Positions 36,893 to 45,897 of a DNA stretch of 64,000 bases are shown one piece after another (the first letter of the stretch is position 1; every line of letters starts with the position of its first letter). A program made the translations under genes and the position numbers. The notes beneath the pieces were generated by a model, which saw nothing but the letters and a program-made list of their open reading frames with translations, searched no databases and was not told the origin of the DNA. The stretch spans positions 61,440-125,439 of the forward strand of contig CAYQIV010000006.1 in assembly GCA_964417725.1 (NCBI GenBank). The letters run 5' to 3'. This stretch comes from SHZI01 sp964417725 (lineage in GTDB: Bacteria > Pseudomonadota > Gammaproteobacteria > Steroidobacterales > GCA-2729495).

Positions 36893-38268
36893 GCCCCGGC
36901 CGTTGCCGGCAGCCGCAGGATCACGCGCAGGCCAGGCGCGTTGTCCGCCAGCTGCAGGCTGCCGCCGTGATGGTGGGCAATGGCGCTGACCAGCGAAAGC
37001 CCGAGGCCGCTGCCGGGTATGCCGGTGACGGCAGCCGTGCGATAGAAGCGCTGCATGACCTTGTCGTGTTCGCCGGCCGGGATGCCCGGCCCCTGGTCGT
37101 CGACGATGACGTCGAGGCTGTCATCGTGACGTGTCATGTCGAGGCGCACCTCGGTGCCTGCCGGGCTGTACTTGATGGCATTGTCGAGCAGGTTGGCGAT
37201 GGCCTGAAAGAGCAGGTCGCGGTCGCCGGGCACCGGGGCGGGTTCGTCTGCCGTGGCCCCCAGCACCACGCGGATGCCCTTGTCTTCGCCGACGGCCTGG
37301 TAAAGCTCCCAGGCATCGTGGAGCAGGGTGCCCATGTCGACCGTGCCCCACTCGCGGTCGTGGCCCCCGGATTCCAGCCGTGCGATGCGCAGCAGGGCGC
37401 TGAAGGTGGCGAGCAGCTGGTCGGCATCGCCGATGGCCGTGCCGAGCTCGCGGCGCGTGGCCTCGTCGAGGGTGGGCCGGGCGGCGAATGTCTCCAGCTG
37501 GCCGCGCAGCCGGGTCAGCGGCGTGCGCAGGTCGTGGGCGATGTTGTCGGCCACCGCTCGAATGCCGTCGACCAGTGTGTCGATGCGGTCGAGCATCGCG
37601 TTGAGGTTCTGTGCCAGCTGGTCGAACTCGTCGTTGATGCCGCGTACCGGCACGCGCTCCTGCAGCCGGCCGGTCATGATCTCGCGACTGGTGCGATTGA
37701 TGGTGTCGATGCGGCGCAGGACGCTGGAGCTGAGCAGCATCCCGCCGATCACCGACAGCACCATGCCGATGCCGAGTGCCCACAGGACGATCTCATCGAC
37801 CAGCTGTCGTGCCGCGACCAGTTGGCCGGTGTCCTGCGCAACGAGCAGAAACTGTCCGCCCGCGAGCACCACGATGCGCCCACGGGCCGGGGTCGGCAGC
37901 GCCTCGTCCCGGTGGACCTCGAACTCGTACCAGCCGTCGCTGGTGGTCTCACCTTCGGGCCACGGGTCGAGGTTGCCGGCCATGGGCCGCAGGCGTTCGT
38001 CGGCCAGCAGGTAGCGCATTGCCTGGCGGCCATCGGCGGAAGCGCGCTGGTCGACGACGCTCTTCAGGGCACCGAGACCGCTGCGCCGGTAGACCTCGAC
38101 GAGGCCGTTGGCCTCGGCGCCGATGGTGGCGTTGATCTGTTGTTCGAGCTGGCCGGCCATCGCCCAGTAGACATAGCCGATGAGGACCAGCGCCGAGCCG
38201 CCGAAGATGCCCATGAAGGACCAGGCGAGCTGGAAGGTCGAGGTGCGGAGCAGCCTAAGGGGATTCAC
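36880..38268 (-). CDS. Membrane sensor histidine kinase of an OmpR-class two-component system
   Basis: The 462-residue kinase has two membrane helices (about 15-36 and 160-182) flanking a periplasmic sensor of about 120 residues, a HAMP domain (about 180-235), the HisKA site His245 in NIAHDLRTPL, and an ATPase domain with LLDNAIKYSP, DDQGPGIP and GSGLGLSLVSAIAHHHGG. The start is GTG 38268, overlapping the response regulator gene by 14 bases. The stimulus is unknown, although the layout resembles metal- or envelope-stress sensors. Confidence 0.92.
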   Translation of the reverse strand: MNPLRLLRTSTFQLAWSFMGIFGGSALVLIGYVYWAMAGQLEQQINATIGAEANGLVEVYRRSGLGALKSVVDQRASADGRQAMRYLLADERLRPMAGNLDPWPEGETTSDGWYEFEVHRDEALPTPARGRIVVLAGGQFLLVAQDTGQLVAARQLVDEIVLWALGIGMVLSVIGGMLLSSSVLRRIDTINRTSREIMTGRLQERVPVRGINDEFDQLAQNLNAMLDRIDTLVDGIRAVADNIAHDLRTPLTRLRGQLETFAARPTLDEATRRELGTAIGDADQLLATFSALLRIARLESGGHDREWGTVDMGTLLHDAWELYQAVGEDKGIRVVLGATADEPAPVPGDRDLLFQAIANLLDNAIKYSPAGTEVRLDMTRHDDSLDVIVDDQGPGIPAGEHDKVMQRFYRTAAVTGIPGSGLGLSLVSAIAHHHGGSLQLADNAPGLRVILRLPATAGAQGK

Positions 38269-38938
38269 TCAGCTTGTACCCGGCACCGCGCACGGTGTGG
38301 ATCAGTGCCGGTGGGAAGTCCTTGTCGATCTTGCGTCGCAGCCGGCTGATGTGCACGTCGATGACGTTGGTCTGCGGGTCGAAGTGATAATCCCAGACGT
38401 TTTCCAGCAGCATGGTCCGCGTCACCACCTGGTCGTGGTTGCGCATCAGGTACTCGAGGAGGCGGAATTCGCGGGGCTGGAGGTCGATTTCGCGGCCGGC
38501 GCGGCGCACCTCGCGGCTGAGCAGGTTCATCTCGAGGTCGGCGACCTGGAGCTGGGTGACCTCGCCGCTGCCCTCGCGCGCGGGGCGCCGGCTGATCGCC
38601 TCGATGCGCGCCAGCAATTCCGCGAAGGCAAAGGGCTTGCCGATGTAGTCGTCGGCGCCGACGCGCAGGCCTTTGACCTTGTCGTCGACCTCGCCCAGCG
38701 CGCTGAGGACCAGCACCGGGGTGTTGTTGTCGGAAGCGCGCAGCGTGCGCACGATGGTCAGGCCGTCGATGCCGGGCAGCATGCGGTCGATGATCAGGAT
38801 GTCGTAGTCGCCGGTGGTGGCGAGGTACAGGCCCTCCTTGCCGTCGACGGCATGGTCGACCGTATGGCCGGATTCGCGCAGGCCCGAGACCACGAAGCCC
38901 GCGACACCCGGGTCATCCTCGATGACGAGCAGTTTCAT
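38255..38938 (-). CDS. OmpR/PhoB-family response regulator
   Basis: The 227-residue regulator has a receiver domain with IEDD (6-9), phospho-acceptor Asp51 in IIDRMLPGIDG and Lys102 in the YIGKPF motif. The winged-helix DNA-binding domain (about 128-225) shows LQPREFRLLEYLMRN and NVIDVHISRLRRKID...HTVRGAGYKL. It is the first gene of the pair and overlaps its cognate kinase gene. Target promoters are not identifiable here. Confidence 0.94.
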   Translation of the reverse strand: MKLLVIEDDPGVAGFVVSGLRESGHTVDHAVDGKEGLYLATTGDYDILIIDRMLPGIDGLTIVRTLRASDNNTPVLVLSALGEVDDKVKGLRVGADDYIGKPFAFAELLARIEAISRRPAREGSGEVTQLQVADLEMNLLSREVRRAGREIDLQPREFRLLEYLMRNHDQVVTRTMLLENVWDYHFDPQTNVIDVHISRLRRKIDKDFPPALIHTVRGAGYKLSESP

Positions 38939-38984
38939 GGCGGCATGATAACGGATCGCGCGGCCGGCGCCTCCGGGGCGGGCC

Positions 38985-39704
38985 CTAGAGACTGCGCCAG
39001 ATCAGGAGCAGCGCACCGGCGGTGGCCATGGCCAGCATCGCGCGCTGCCCGTGGCCGCGATCGAGCCAGCGGGCCATGGGTGCCGCAAGCGCGTAGCCGA
39101 GCAGGAAGCCCGGCAGCAGGAACACGCCGAGCAGGGCCTCGTGCGCCCCGAAGCGGCCGGCGACGGCCAGCATGACCAGGGTCATGACCGACGACAGGGC
39201 GTAGATCACCGCCAGCGTGGCGCGCAGGGTCGCACCGCTCTCGTGCGGATAGAGCAGTGCCAGCGCCGGCGCGCCAAAGCCCGAGGTGGCACCCATGAAG
39301 CCGGCCAGCGTGCCGCTGACGGCGAGGTTGGGCCGGTTGAAAGCGATGCGCATGCCGGCGGCGGTGAAGCCCACCGCGACCAGCACCACCGTGCCGAAGA
39401 GCAGGCCGAGGCGTTCGGCCGGCACACGGGCCAGGCCCGCCACCCCGGCCAGCGCGCCCACCGCCATCCCGGTGAACAGCGTCGGGAAGCCGGTGGTGCG
39501 GATCGCGCGCCGGCCGCGCCAGGCCATCAGGCCGGACAGGCCCATGCTGGCGGCGATCACCGGGCCCGGGATCAGCTCGAGGCTGACCAGCGCCAGCAGC
39601 GGCGTGACGATGAAGCCGCCGCCGAAACCGGTCGCGGCCTGCAGCGTCGCCCCCAGCAGCACGATGCCGGTCGTCAGCAGGAAGTGGCTCAAGGTCAGGT
39701 CCAT
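38985..39704 (-). CDS. TauE/SafE-family membrane permease
   Basis: The 239-residue protein has about eight hydrophobic segments and the repeated glycine-rich motifs of TauE/SafE anion exporters (TLQAATGFGGGFIVTPLL and GTLAGFMGATSGFGAPALALLYPHE). Members move sulfite, sulfoacetate or related anions, and the specific substrate is unknown. ATG 39704 is chosen, since the upstream extension in the same frame runs across the divergent copper promoter region. It faces away from cueR. Confidence 0.87.
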   Translation of the reverse strand: MDLTLSHFLLTTGIVLLGATLQAATGFGGGFIVTPLLALVSLELIPGPVIAASMGLSGLMAWRGRRAIRTTGFPTLFTGMAVGALAGVAGLARVPAERLGLLFGTVVLVAVGFTAAGMRIAFNRPNLAVSGTLAGFMGATSGFGAPALALLYPHESGATLRATLAVIYALSSVMTLVMLAVAGRFGAHEALLGVFLLPGFLLGYALAAPMARWLDRGHGQRAMLAMATAGALLLIWRSL

Positions 39705-39875
39705 GGGTGGGTCTACCGGGTCCGCCGGGTACCGCAGTGGCATCGGCGTGGGAGGAGCGACGGCGAAGCATAAGCCAGATGGCGGGCGCGAGGCCGTGGC
39801 GTTGGCCATCGCGGCGGTTCCCGGGCCCTGCAATGCGACGACGGAGGGCACCGCGGTGCGCTGGCCGGCCGCGCC

Positions 39876-39906
39876 TTGACCTTGCCACGATGGCAAGGTT
39901 TAGGAT
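39876..39906 (+). promoter_or_regulatory. CueR-type operator-promoter with 19-bp spacer
   Basis: The -35 element TTGACC (39876-39881) and the -10 element TAGGAT (39901-39906) are separated by 19 bases, the over-long spacing that MerR-family activators compensate for. Between them lies a perfect dyad, ACCTTGCCA (39879-39887) and TGGCAAGGT (39891-39899), with a 3-base centre, closely resembling CueR boxes upstream of copA in enteric bacteria. Transcription should start about 7 bases after the -10, at or next to the cueR ATG (39913), which predicts a leaderless message. Confidence 0.88.
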
Positions 39907-39912
39907 GCGCCC

Positions 39913-40341
39913 ATGAACATCAGCCAGGCTGCCGCCCTGTCGGGCGTTTCCGCGCGGATGATCCGCCACTACGAATCGGCGGGACTGGTCCCGGCGGCGG
40001 CGCGCAGCGCGGCCGGCTACCGGCGCTACACAGAAGCCGACGTGCACCGGCTGGCGTTCATCCGTCGCGCACGCGCGGTGGGCTTCGACACCCCGGGGAT
40101 CCGCCGCCTGCTGTCGCTGTGGGAAGACCGCCGCCGCCCGGCGCGCGAGGTCCGGCGGCTCGCCCAGGACCAGCTCGGACGGCTCGAGCGGCGCATCGCC
40201 GACCTCGAGGCCATCGCCGCGACGCTCTCGCACCTCATCGATCATTGCCGGGGAGATGACCGGCCCGAGTGCCCGATCCTCGATTCGCTGGCGGCCGAAG
40301 GGCCGCCCGTCCCGCCCGACACCGGGGTGCGGCGCTCATGA
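39913..40341 (+). CDS. cueR: CueR-like MerR-family copper-responsive activator
   Basis: The 142-residue regulator has the MerR helix-turn-helix (MNISQAAALSGVSARMIRHYESAGLV, in outline), the RYTEADVHRLAFIRRARAVGF wing and a dimerisation helix. The metal loop carries Cys112 and Cys120 (CRGDDRPEC), identical in numbering and spacing to the two Cu(I)-binding cysteines of E. coli CueR. It should activate its own operon when cytosolic Cu(I) rises. It overlaps copA by ATGA, and unlike the separate E. coli loci, regulator and pump share one operon here. Confidence 0.95.
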   Translation: MNISQAAALSGVSARMIRHYESAGLVPAAARSAAGYRRYTEADVHRLAFIRRARAVGFDTPGIRRLLSLWEDRRRPAREVRRLAQDQLGRLERRIADLEAIAATLSHLIDHCRGDDRPECPILDSLAAEGPPVPPDTGVRRS

Positions 40342-42557
40342 GTGCGGCGGTGCGGGTGATGGATGACAGGCGCGGCCGCGCCGACCTGCCGGTGCGAGGC
40401 ATGAACTGCGCCAACTGCGCCGCACGGCTGGAGAAAGTCCTGCGCGCGGTGCCGGGTGTCGACGAGGCCACGGTCAACTTCGCCACCGAACACGCCTCGG
40501 TGCGCTTCGATGCCGACCGGCTGCAGGTGGCCGACCTCGTCGGGCACATCACTGGCGCCGGTTTTACCGTGCCGGCGGCCGAGGGCGAACCTGCCGACGA
40601 CCCCGGTGCCCGCGCCGAACGCTGGCGGCTCGTCGTCGCGGTGGGGTTGGCCCTGCCGCTGGTGGCGCAGATGGTGGCGATGGCGGCGGGTCGGCACTGG
40701 CACCTGCCGGCGCTTGCCGAGCTGTTGCTCGCCACACCCGTGCAGTTCGTCATCGCCGCGCCGTTCTACCGCTCGGCGTGGCGCGCCCTGCGCGGCGGGG
40801 CGGGCAACATGGACGTGCTCGTCGTGCTCGGCACGACGGCGGCCTTCGGCTACAGCGCCTGGCTGCTGGCCACGCTGGGCTTCGAGGCCGCCGCCGGCGC
40901 GCTGTATTTCGAGGCCTCGGTGGTCATCATCACGCTGGTGCTGCTCGGCAAGTTCCTCGAGGCACGCGCCAAACGCGGCACCACGGCGGCCATCCGCCAG
41001 CTGATGGCGCTGCGCCCTGAGGTGGCGCGCGTGCGCGGACCCGATGGCAGCGAGGCCGAGCGGCCGGTGACCCAGGTGCGCCGTGACGATGTCGTCATCG
41101 TCCGGCCCGGCGAGCGCATCCCGGTCGACGGTGAGGTCATCTCGGGGAGCAGCGAAGTCGACGAGTCCTTGATCACCGGTGAGAGCCTGCCGGTCGACAA
41201 GGCGCCCGGCAGCCGCGTCACCGGCGGGGCCGTCAATGGCACGGGGCTGCTCGACGTCCGCGCCACGGCCGTCGGTGCCGACTCGACGTTGTCACGCATC
41301 ATCCGCCTCGTCGAGAACGCCCAGAGCGGCAAGGCGCCGGTGCAGCGCCTGGTCGACCGCGTCAGTGCGGTCTTCGTGCCGGTGGTCGTGATGGTGGCGG
41401 TTGCGACCTTCACCGCGTGGTGGCTCTGGCAGGGTGACTTCGCCGCGGCGCTGATCGCGGCGGTGGCGGTGCTGGTCATCGCCTGCCCGTGTGCGCTGGG
41501 GCTGGCCACGCCGACGGCGATCATGACCGGCACCGGCGCCGCGGCGCGCGCCGGCATCCTCATCAAGGATGTTGCTGCGCTCGAACGTGCGCATCGCCTC
41601 GACACCGTGATCTTCGACAAGACCGGCACGCTGACCCTCGGCCGGCCGACGGTGGTCGGCATCGAGGCCGTGCGCGGCGATGCCGATGCCTTGCTGCAAC
41701 GGGCGGCGTCGCTGCAGCAAGGCAGCGAGCACCCGCTGGCACGCGCCCTCATCGACGAGGCCGCCGTCCGCGGCCTCGCGCTGACGCCGGTCAGTGCGTT
41801 CCGCAGCCACACCGGGCGCGGCGTGGTCGGCAGCGTCGATGGCCGCGAGGTCCTCGTCGGCAACACGCGGCTGCTCGCCGAACAGGGCATCGATTCCGGC
41901 CCGGCGCAGGCCCTGCTCGACACCCACGAGGCGCAGGCGCACACCGCCGTGGTGGTCGCCGACCGCGATGGCGTGCTCGGCGTGGTGGCGATCGCCGATC
42001 CGTTGCGGCCGGAGGCGGTGCAGGCCGTCGGCTTGCTGCGCAAACTCGGTGTGCGCACGCTGCTGCTGTCCGGCGATGCGCCGCGCGTGGCAGTCGAGAT
42101 CGGCCGCCGGGCGGGTGTCGATGAAGCCCTTGGCGGCGTGACGCCGGAAGGCAAGGCCGAGGCCGTCGCCCGCCTGCGCGGCGAGGGGCGCGTCGTCGCC
42201 ATGGTCGGCGACGGCATCAACGATGCCCCGGCGCTCGCCGCCGCCGACACCGGCATCGCCATGGGCACGGGCACCGACGTGGCGATGGAAACCGCCGGCA
42301 TTACCCTCATGCGGCCCGACCCGCGGCTCGTCGCCGGCGCCATTGCCGCCAGCCGCGCCACCTTCCGCAAGATTCGCCAGAACCTGTTCTGGGCCTTCAT
42401 CTACAACATCGTCGGCATTCCGCTGGCCGCGCTCGGCTTCCTCAGCCCGGCGCTGGCCGGCGCCGCCATGGCGTTGAGCAGCATCAGCGTCGTCGGCAAC
42501 TCGCTGCTGCTGCGCCGCTGGCGACCCGCCATCGCGGTGCCGGCGGTGGGCCGCTGA
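40338..42557 (+). CDS. copA: Copper-exporting P1B-type ATPase
   Basis: The 739-residue ATPase exports Cu(I) from the cytosol. It has one heavy-metal-binding domain with GMNCANC (Cys24, Cys27), about eight membrane segments, the TGES actuator motif, the transmembrane CPC site (383-385), the phosphorylation motif DKTGTLT (Asp427), SEHPLARA and GDGINDAPALA. The start ATG 40338 overlaps the cueR stop. Having a single N-terminal metal-binding domain is normal for many bacterial CopA proteins. Expression is expected from the CueR promoter 430 bases upstream. Confidence 0.97.
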   Translation: MSAAVRVMDDRRGRADLPVRGMNCANCAARLEKVLRAVPGVDEATVNFATEHASVRFDADRLQVADLVGHITGAGFTVPAAEGEPADDPGARAERWRLVVAVGLALPLVAQMVAMAAGRHWHLPALAELLLATPVQFVIAAPFYRSAWRALRGGAGNMDVLVVLGTTAAFGYSAWLLATLGFEAAAGALYFEASVVIITLVLLGKFLEARAKRGTTAAIRQLMALRPEVARVRGPDGSEAERPVTQVRRDDVVIVRPGERIPVDGEVISGSSEVDESLITGESLPVDKAPGSRVTGGAVNGTGLLDVRATAVGADSTLSRIIRLVENAQSGKAPVQRLVDRVSAVFVPVVVMVAVATFTAWWLWQGDFAAALIAAVAVLVIACPCALGLATPTAIMTGTGAAARAGILIKDVAALERAHRLDTVIFDKTGTLTLGRPTVVGIEAVRGDADALLQRAASLQQGSEHPLARALIDEAAVRGLALTPVSAFRSHTGRGVVGSVDGREVLVGNTRLLAEQGIDSGPAQALLDTHEAQAHTAVVVADRDGVLGVVAIADPLRPEAVQAVGLLRKLGVRTLLLSGDAPRVAVEIGRRAGVDEALGGVTPEGKAEAVARLRGEGRVVAMVGDGINDAPALAAADTGIAMGTGTDVAMETAGITLMRPDPRLVAGAIAASRATFRKIRQNLFWAFIYNIVGIPLAALGFLSPALAGAAMALSSISVVGNSLLLRRWRPAIAVPAVGR

Positions 42558-42586
42558 GCATCACCATCTCCTTCATCGGGGGCACC

Positions 42587-43525
42587 ATGCAGAAGACGTC
42601 GACACTCAAGCCCTTCGCACCTGGCGACATCTTTCTCGGCAACACCTACCTCAATAACCCCGCCGACGACCACATGGGCGAAGGCCGGGTCATTCAGCTC
42701 GACCGCGACTTCGTCATGAAGGGCACGTGGTACACCACCGGCACGCGCTACTTCATCGTCGGGTGCAAGGTGGGCCCGGACGGCGTGCTGTGGGGTTTCG
42801 ATTGCCATGATCACGTCGTCGTCCGCGCCACCCCCGATGGCCGTGAGTTGCCCCCCTGGGATGCGGGCCGGGCCTTCGGCAGCGTCAACTGGGACCGCGA
42901 CGGCAACCACTACTTCGGCGAGTACTTCATCGGCACGGAGATCTGGAAGGGCACCACCGCCAAACGCCTCGAGGACGGCACGCTGGGCCACGGCTGCATC
43001 CATCGTCACGGGCCGACGCTGGTGCCGGAAGAAATCTACCGGGTCGACAATGCGCCGGAGATGACCGGCTTCAAGGGCGTCACCCACTCGACCCTGCACC
43101 CCTCGGGCGAGTTCATCACCTACACCACCGAGACCGGCCGTCGTCTGATGCGCTACGACATCCGCAACCGGCGGCAACTGCCCGACCTCGCCGCCTATGC
43201 GGATGCCGACCCGCACGATCGCAGCGATCGGCGCTGGTTCATCGCGCCGGCATACCTGTCGGACGGCCTGCTGCTGTGCACGGACGCCACCGGGCTCGCC
43301 ATCTACGACGAGGAGGGCAGGATGCGGGCGCACATCGAACTGCCGGGCTATGGCTGGGCCCAGGTGACCCCGGATGTCGACCAGCGCTACGCCCTTGCCG
43401 CCAACGTCTGGACCGGTGTCGCGGCGCGCATCGACCTGCGCGAGAAAAAGGTCGTGCGCACGATCGACACCGGCTTCACGGCCCCGTTCCGCTCGCTGGC
43501 CGGCATCGCCGTGTTCCGTGGCTGA
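42587..43525 (+). CDS. Uncharacterised protein, possibly a beta-propeller
   Basis: The 312-residue protein is not recognised. It has no signal peptide or membrane segment. Repeated short units of the form GPDGVLWGFD, DRDGNHYFGEY, HPSGEFITYTTETG, DEEGRMRAHIEL suggest a beta-propeller of the NHL/SMP-30 kind, which is inference. Several His and Asp residues in CHDHVVV and GHGCIHRHGP could bind metal. It lies 29 bases after copA and may be read through from the copper promoter. Confidence 0.7.
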   Translation: MQKTSTLKPFAPGDIFLGNTYLNNPADDHMGEGRVIQLDRDFVMKGTWYTTGTRYFIVGCKVGPDGVLWGFDCHDHVVVRATPDGRELPPWDAGRAFGSVNWDRDGNHYFGEYFIGTEIWKGTTAKRLEDGTLGHGCIHRHGPTLVPEEIYRVDNAPEMTGFKGVTHSTLHPSGEFITYTTETGRRLMRYDIRNRRQLPDLAAYADADPHDRSDRRWFIAPAYLSDGLLLCTDATGLAIYDEEGRMRAHIELPGYGWAQVTPDVDQRYALAANVWTGVAARIDLREKKVVRTIDTGFTAPFRSLAGIAVFRG

Positions 43526-43560
43526 ATGACCTTCAACCGCCTGCCCGAGGACACCTCCGC

Positions 43561-44133
43561 ATGCGCCTGTACACCTTCACCATCACGCCCAACAACCGCA
43601 AGGTCGAGGCCTTCGTCCGTCACTTCGATCTCGACGTCGAGATCCATCCCGTCAGCTTCAAGGACGGCGAGACCAAAACCGCCGCGTACCTCGCCATCCA
43701 TCCGATGGGCAAGGTTCCGGCGCTGGTCGACGGCGACTTCCGCCTGTGGGAATCGAACGCCATCCTCACCTACCTGGCGACGCTGTTCCCGGCCACCGCG
43801 GCCCTGCCGGGCGACCCGCGCGGGCGCGCCGACGTCGACCGCTGGCTGCACTGGCAGAGCTGCCACCTGACGCCGGCCATGGGCGCGCTCAAGGTCGCCG
43901 AGGTCAAGGACTTCGCCAGCATCACACCGCTGCTCGGCATCCTCGAACGGCAACTCGCCGGCAAGGATTACCTGCTCGGCCAACTGACCGTGGCCGACTT
44001 CGCCATCGTTGCCTATCTGCTGACCAGGCTCGGCCGTCAGCTCGACTACGAGAGCAGCCCGGCGGTGGCGGCGTGGGTGGTGCGCATGGCGGCGCTGAAG
44101 GGCTTCGTCGCCACGGAGATGCGGTCGCCTTGA
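43561..44133 (+). CDS. Glutathione S-transferase family protein
   Basis: The 190-residue protein has the thioredoxin-like N-terminal domain (MRLYTFTITPNNRKVEAFV; HPMGKVPALVDGDFRLWESNAILTYLA) with the cis-proline KVPAL and the ESNAI glutathione-contact motif, and a helical C-terminal domain with QLTVADFAIVAYL. The catalytic Ser/Tyr/Cys of the N-terminal loop is not obvious in TITPNNRK, so it may be a binding-type member. It follows the preceding gene by 35 bases. Confidence 0.85.
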   Translation: MRLYTFTITPNNRKVEAFVRHFDLDVEIHPVSFKDGETKTAAYLAIHPMGKVPALVDGDFRLWESNAILTYLATLFPATAALPGDPRGRADVDRWLHWQSCHLTPAMGALKVAEVKDFASITPLLGILERQLAGKDYLLGQLTVADFAIVAYLLTRLGRQLDYESSPAVAAWVVRMAALKGFVATEMRSP

Positions 44134-44231
44134 GGGGTCCGGAGGAGGCGGGTCGCGACCATATGCCGCGGCGACAGGCGCGCATGCCCATCCTAAAGTA
44201 GCGCTCCCCCGCCCACCGAGGAACCGCGCTC

Positions 44232-45179
44232 ATGTCTGCACCGGCCAAGGCACCACCCGTCGGCAAGTCGAAGCTCTGGCAGCCGCCGATCGTCGGCATC
44301 GTCACCTTCGTGCTGATGTTCGTCGGCGTCGGCCTGGCGCACACCCTGATGGTGCTGATCGAGCATGGGCTCGGTCGCGAGACCACGCTGGCGCTGTCAC
44401 CGCTGCTCGGCTTCTCCGGCATCGTCATGCTCTGGTACGGCATCAAGTCGAGGAACGAGAGCTTCCAGACCTGGATCGGTTTTTTCGCCGGCATCGTCGT
44501 CTGGATGTGCTGGGTGGAATTCTTCTACATGTGGTACGGGCGCATGAACTGGGGAATGCTGCCACGCATGGACGGCCCGGACGGGCTGCGCGTCAGCGGC
44601 ACGTGGCCCGAGTACATGATCATGGGCTCCACGGTCGGCGTGCTGATGCTGATGCTGTGCTTCTACACCTTCGACAAGGACACGCGCTGCAACATGTTCC
44701 TGTGGTTCCAGGACAAGCTGGGCCTCAAGGAAGGGCTCGGCCCGAGCACCAAGACGGCGCGCGATCGCAACTACGCCATCATCACCTTCATGGAGACGTT
44801 CTTCGTCACCTGGTTCTGCTATGCCTGGAACCTGCTCACCTTCGACCCGGGCCTGATGGGCACCGGCGACCTGTTCCTCGGCGTCAACCTGGCCTCGATG
44901 TTCATCGCCACCATCTGGGCCGGCTACTGCATCACGCGGCTGGTCCAGTTCCGGCGCACCTCCACCGCCCTGCGCTACGCCATCCCCGTCGGCAACGTCG
45001 CCTGGGTGAACATCGAGATTCTCGAGAAGTTCGACATGATGAATGCCATCTGGGTCGACCCGTGGAGCTATACGCTCGAGATGTCGGTGATCTTCGCCGC
45101 GTTCCTCGTGCTGATCGGCCTGCTGGTGATGGCGCCGAAGAAGCCTTCGGAAGTCGGCAAGTGGCAGAAGCAGGGTTGA
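44232..45179 (+). CDS. Uncharacterised seven- to eight-helix membrane protein
   Basis: The 315-residue protein is not recognised. Seven or eight hydrophobic segments are visible, unusually rich in Trp, Met, Phe and Tyr (for example VVWMCWVEFFYMWYG and TFFVTWFCYAWNLL). Polar charged loops include a GPDGLRV segment and FDKDTRC. A comparison with AmoC/PmoC-type subunits was considered, but no diagnostic motif was found. A small secreted protein gene follows by 14 bases, so the two probably work together. A GAGGAA ribosome site precedes ATG 44232. Confidence 0.75.
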   Translation: MSAPAKAPPVGKSKLWQPPIVGIVTFVLMFVGVGLAHTLMVLIEHGLGRETTLALSPLLGFSGIVMLWYGIKSRNESFQTWIGFFAGIVVWMCWVEFFYMWYGRMNWGMLPRMDGPDGLRVSGTWPEYMIMGSTVGVLMLMLCFYTFDKDTRCNMFLWFQDKLGLKEGLGPSTKTARDRNYAIITFMETFFVTWFCYAWNLLTFDPGLMGTGDLFLGVNLASMFIATIWAGYCITRLVQFRRTSTALRYAIPVGNVAWVNIEILEKFDMMNAIWVDPWSYTLEMSVIFAAFLVLIGLLVMAPKKPSEVGKWQKQG

Positions 45180-45193
45180 GAAGGGAAGTCACG

Positions 45194-45589
45194 ATGATGC
45201 GGTTCGTCAACCCACGCGTCCCGGCGCTGCTCGCCGGCCTGCTGCTCGGTATCGCCGCCCCCCACGCCATGGCCGACAGGGTCAGGCTGCCCGAGGGCAT
45301 GGGCGGTGTCTCCGACATCGGCGCGATCCCCTGCACCGTGTTCAGCCAGATGACCGTCGTCGGCCCCCTCGGCACGCGGTTGTCGCTGCTCACCTGGGCG
45401 GCAGGCTATTTTGCCGCGACGTCCGGGCAGACCCTCGACGATGTGGCCGCCGCCGCCGGCAAGGCCGGCAGCCCCTGGGACTTCGAGCGCCTGACCACCC
45501 ACCTCGTCGACTACTGCGCCGCCCACCCCGAAGCGCGCACCGCGGCGGCCGTCAAGGACCTCGCGACGACGCTCGGCGTGACCCGCTGA
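45194..45589 (+). CDS. Small secreted protein with one Cys pair, HdeA/Rap1a-like layout
   Basis: The 131-residue product has a signal peptide ending about AMADRV (residues 1-28). The mature part is about 100 residues with two cysteines, in IPCTVFSQM and LVDYCAAHPE. The pattern Cys, a central SLLTWAAGYFAA helix, then YC..HP and a terminal helix resembles HdeA or Rap1a-type periplasmic proteins, which suggests an all-helical disulfide-linked fold (inference). It probably partners the membrane protein encoded 14 bases upstream. Confidence 0.7.
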   Translation: MMRFVNPRVPALLAGLLLGIAAPHAMADRVRLPEGMGGVSDIGAIPCTVFSQMTVVGPLGTRLSLLTWAAGYFAATSGQTLDDVAAAAGKAGSPWDFERLTTHLVDYCAAHPEARTAAAVKDLATTLGVTR

Positions 45590-45897
45590 GCGGCGGTGCG
45601 GGCGCGGAGGGCGCGAGCCCCTTCCGTGCCCGCCGGCGTGCATTCCGTCGGCGCCCCGACCCTGGGGGCGTCACCGCCGCAGCCTGTTGAGGAGACTGAC
45701 CCGGAGCGGTGGGGGTCGAGGTCCGGCCCCGCCGCTCATGTCTTATGGCGGAAAGTCCACCGGAGCACTCCCATCCGGGTGATGACATGCGGCCGAGGCC
45801 GATGGTAGCGCCGGACGCAGACGAGTGGCGCAAGCTGCCCGATGTCGCCAGATCTCGGGCAAAAAAACGAACAGCGAAGGTCCGGGGGGCAGAACAG
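45590..45897. other. Gene-free stretch at the left border of the accessory region
   Basis: These 308 bases are GC-rich and hold no open frame with recognisable coding character, no clear terminator with a T-run and no repeat that I can see. The codon-poor frames here look like noise preceding the decayed gene at 45898. Confidence 0.5.

Noticed and set aside
44232..45179. An AmoC/PmoC-like subunit of a copper membrane monooxygenase.
   Set aside because: Hydrophobic pattern and copper-gene neighbourhood were suggestive, but no AmoC/PmoC metal motif and no amoA/amoB partner were found.
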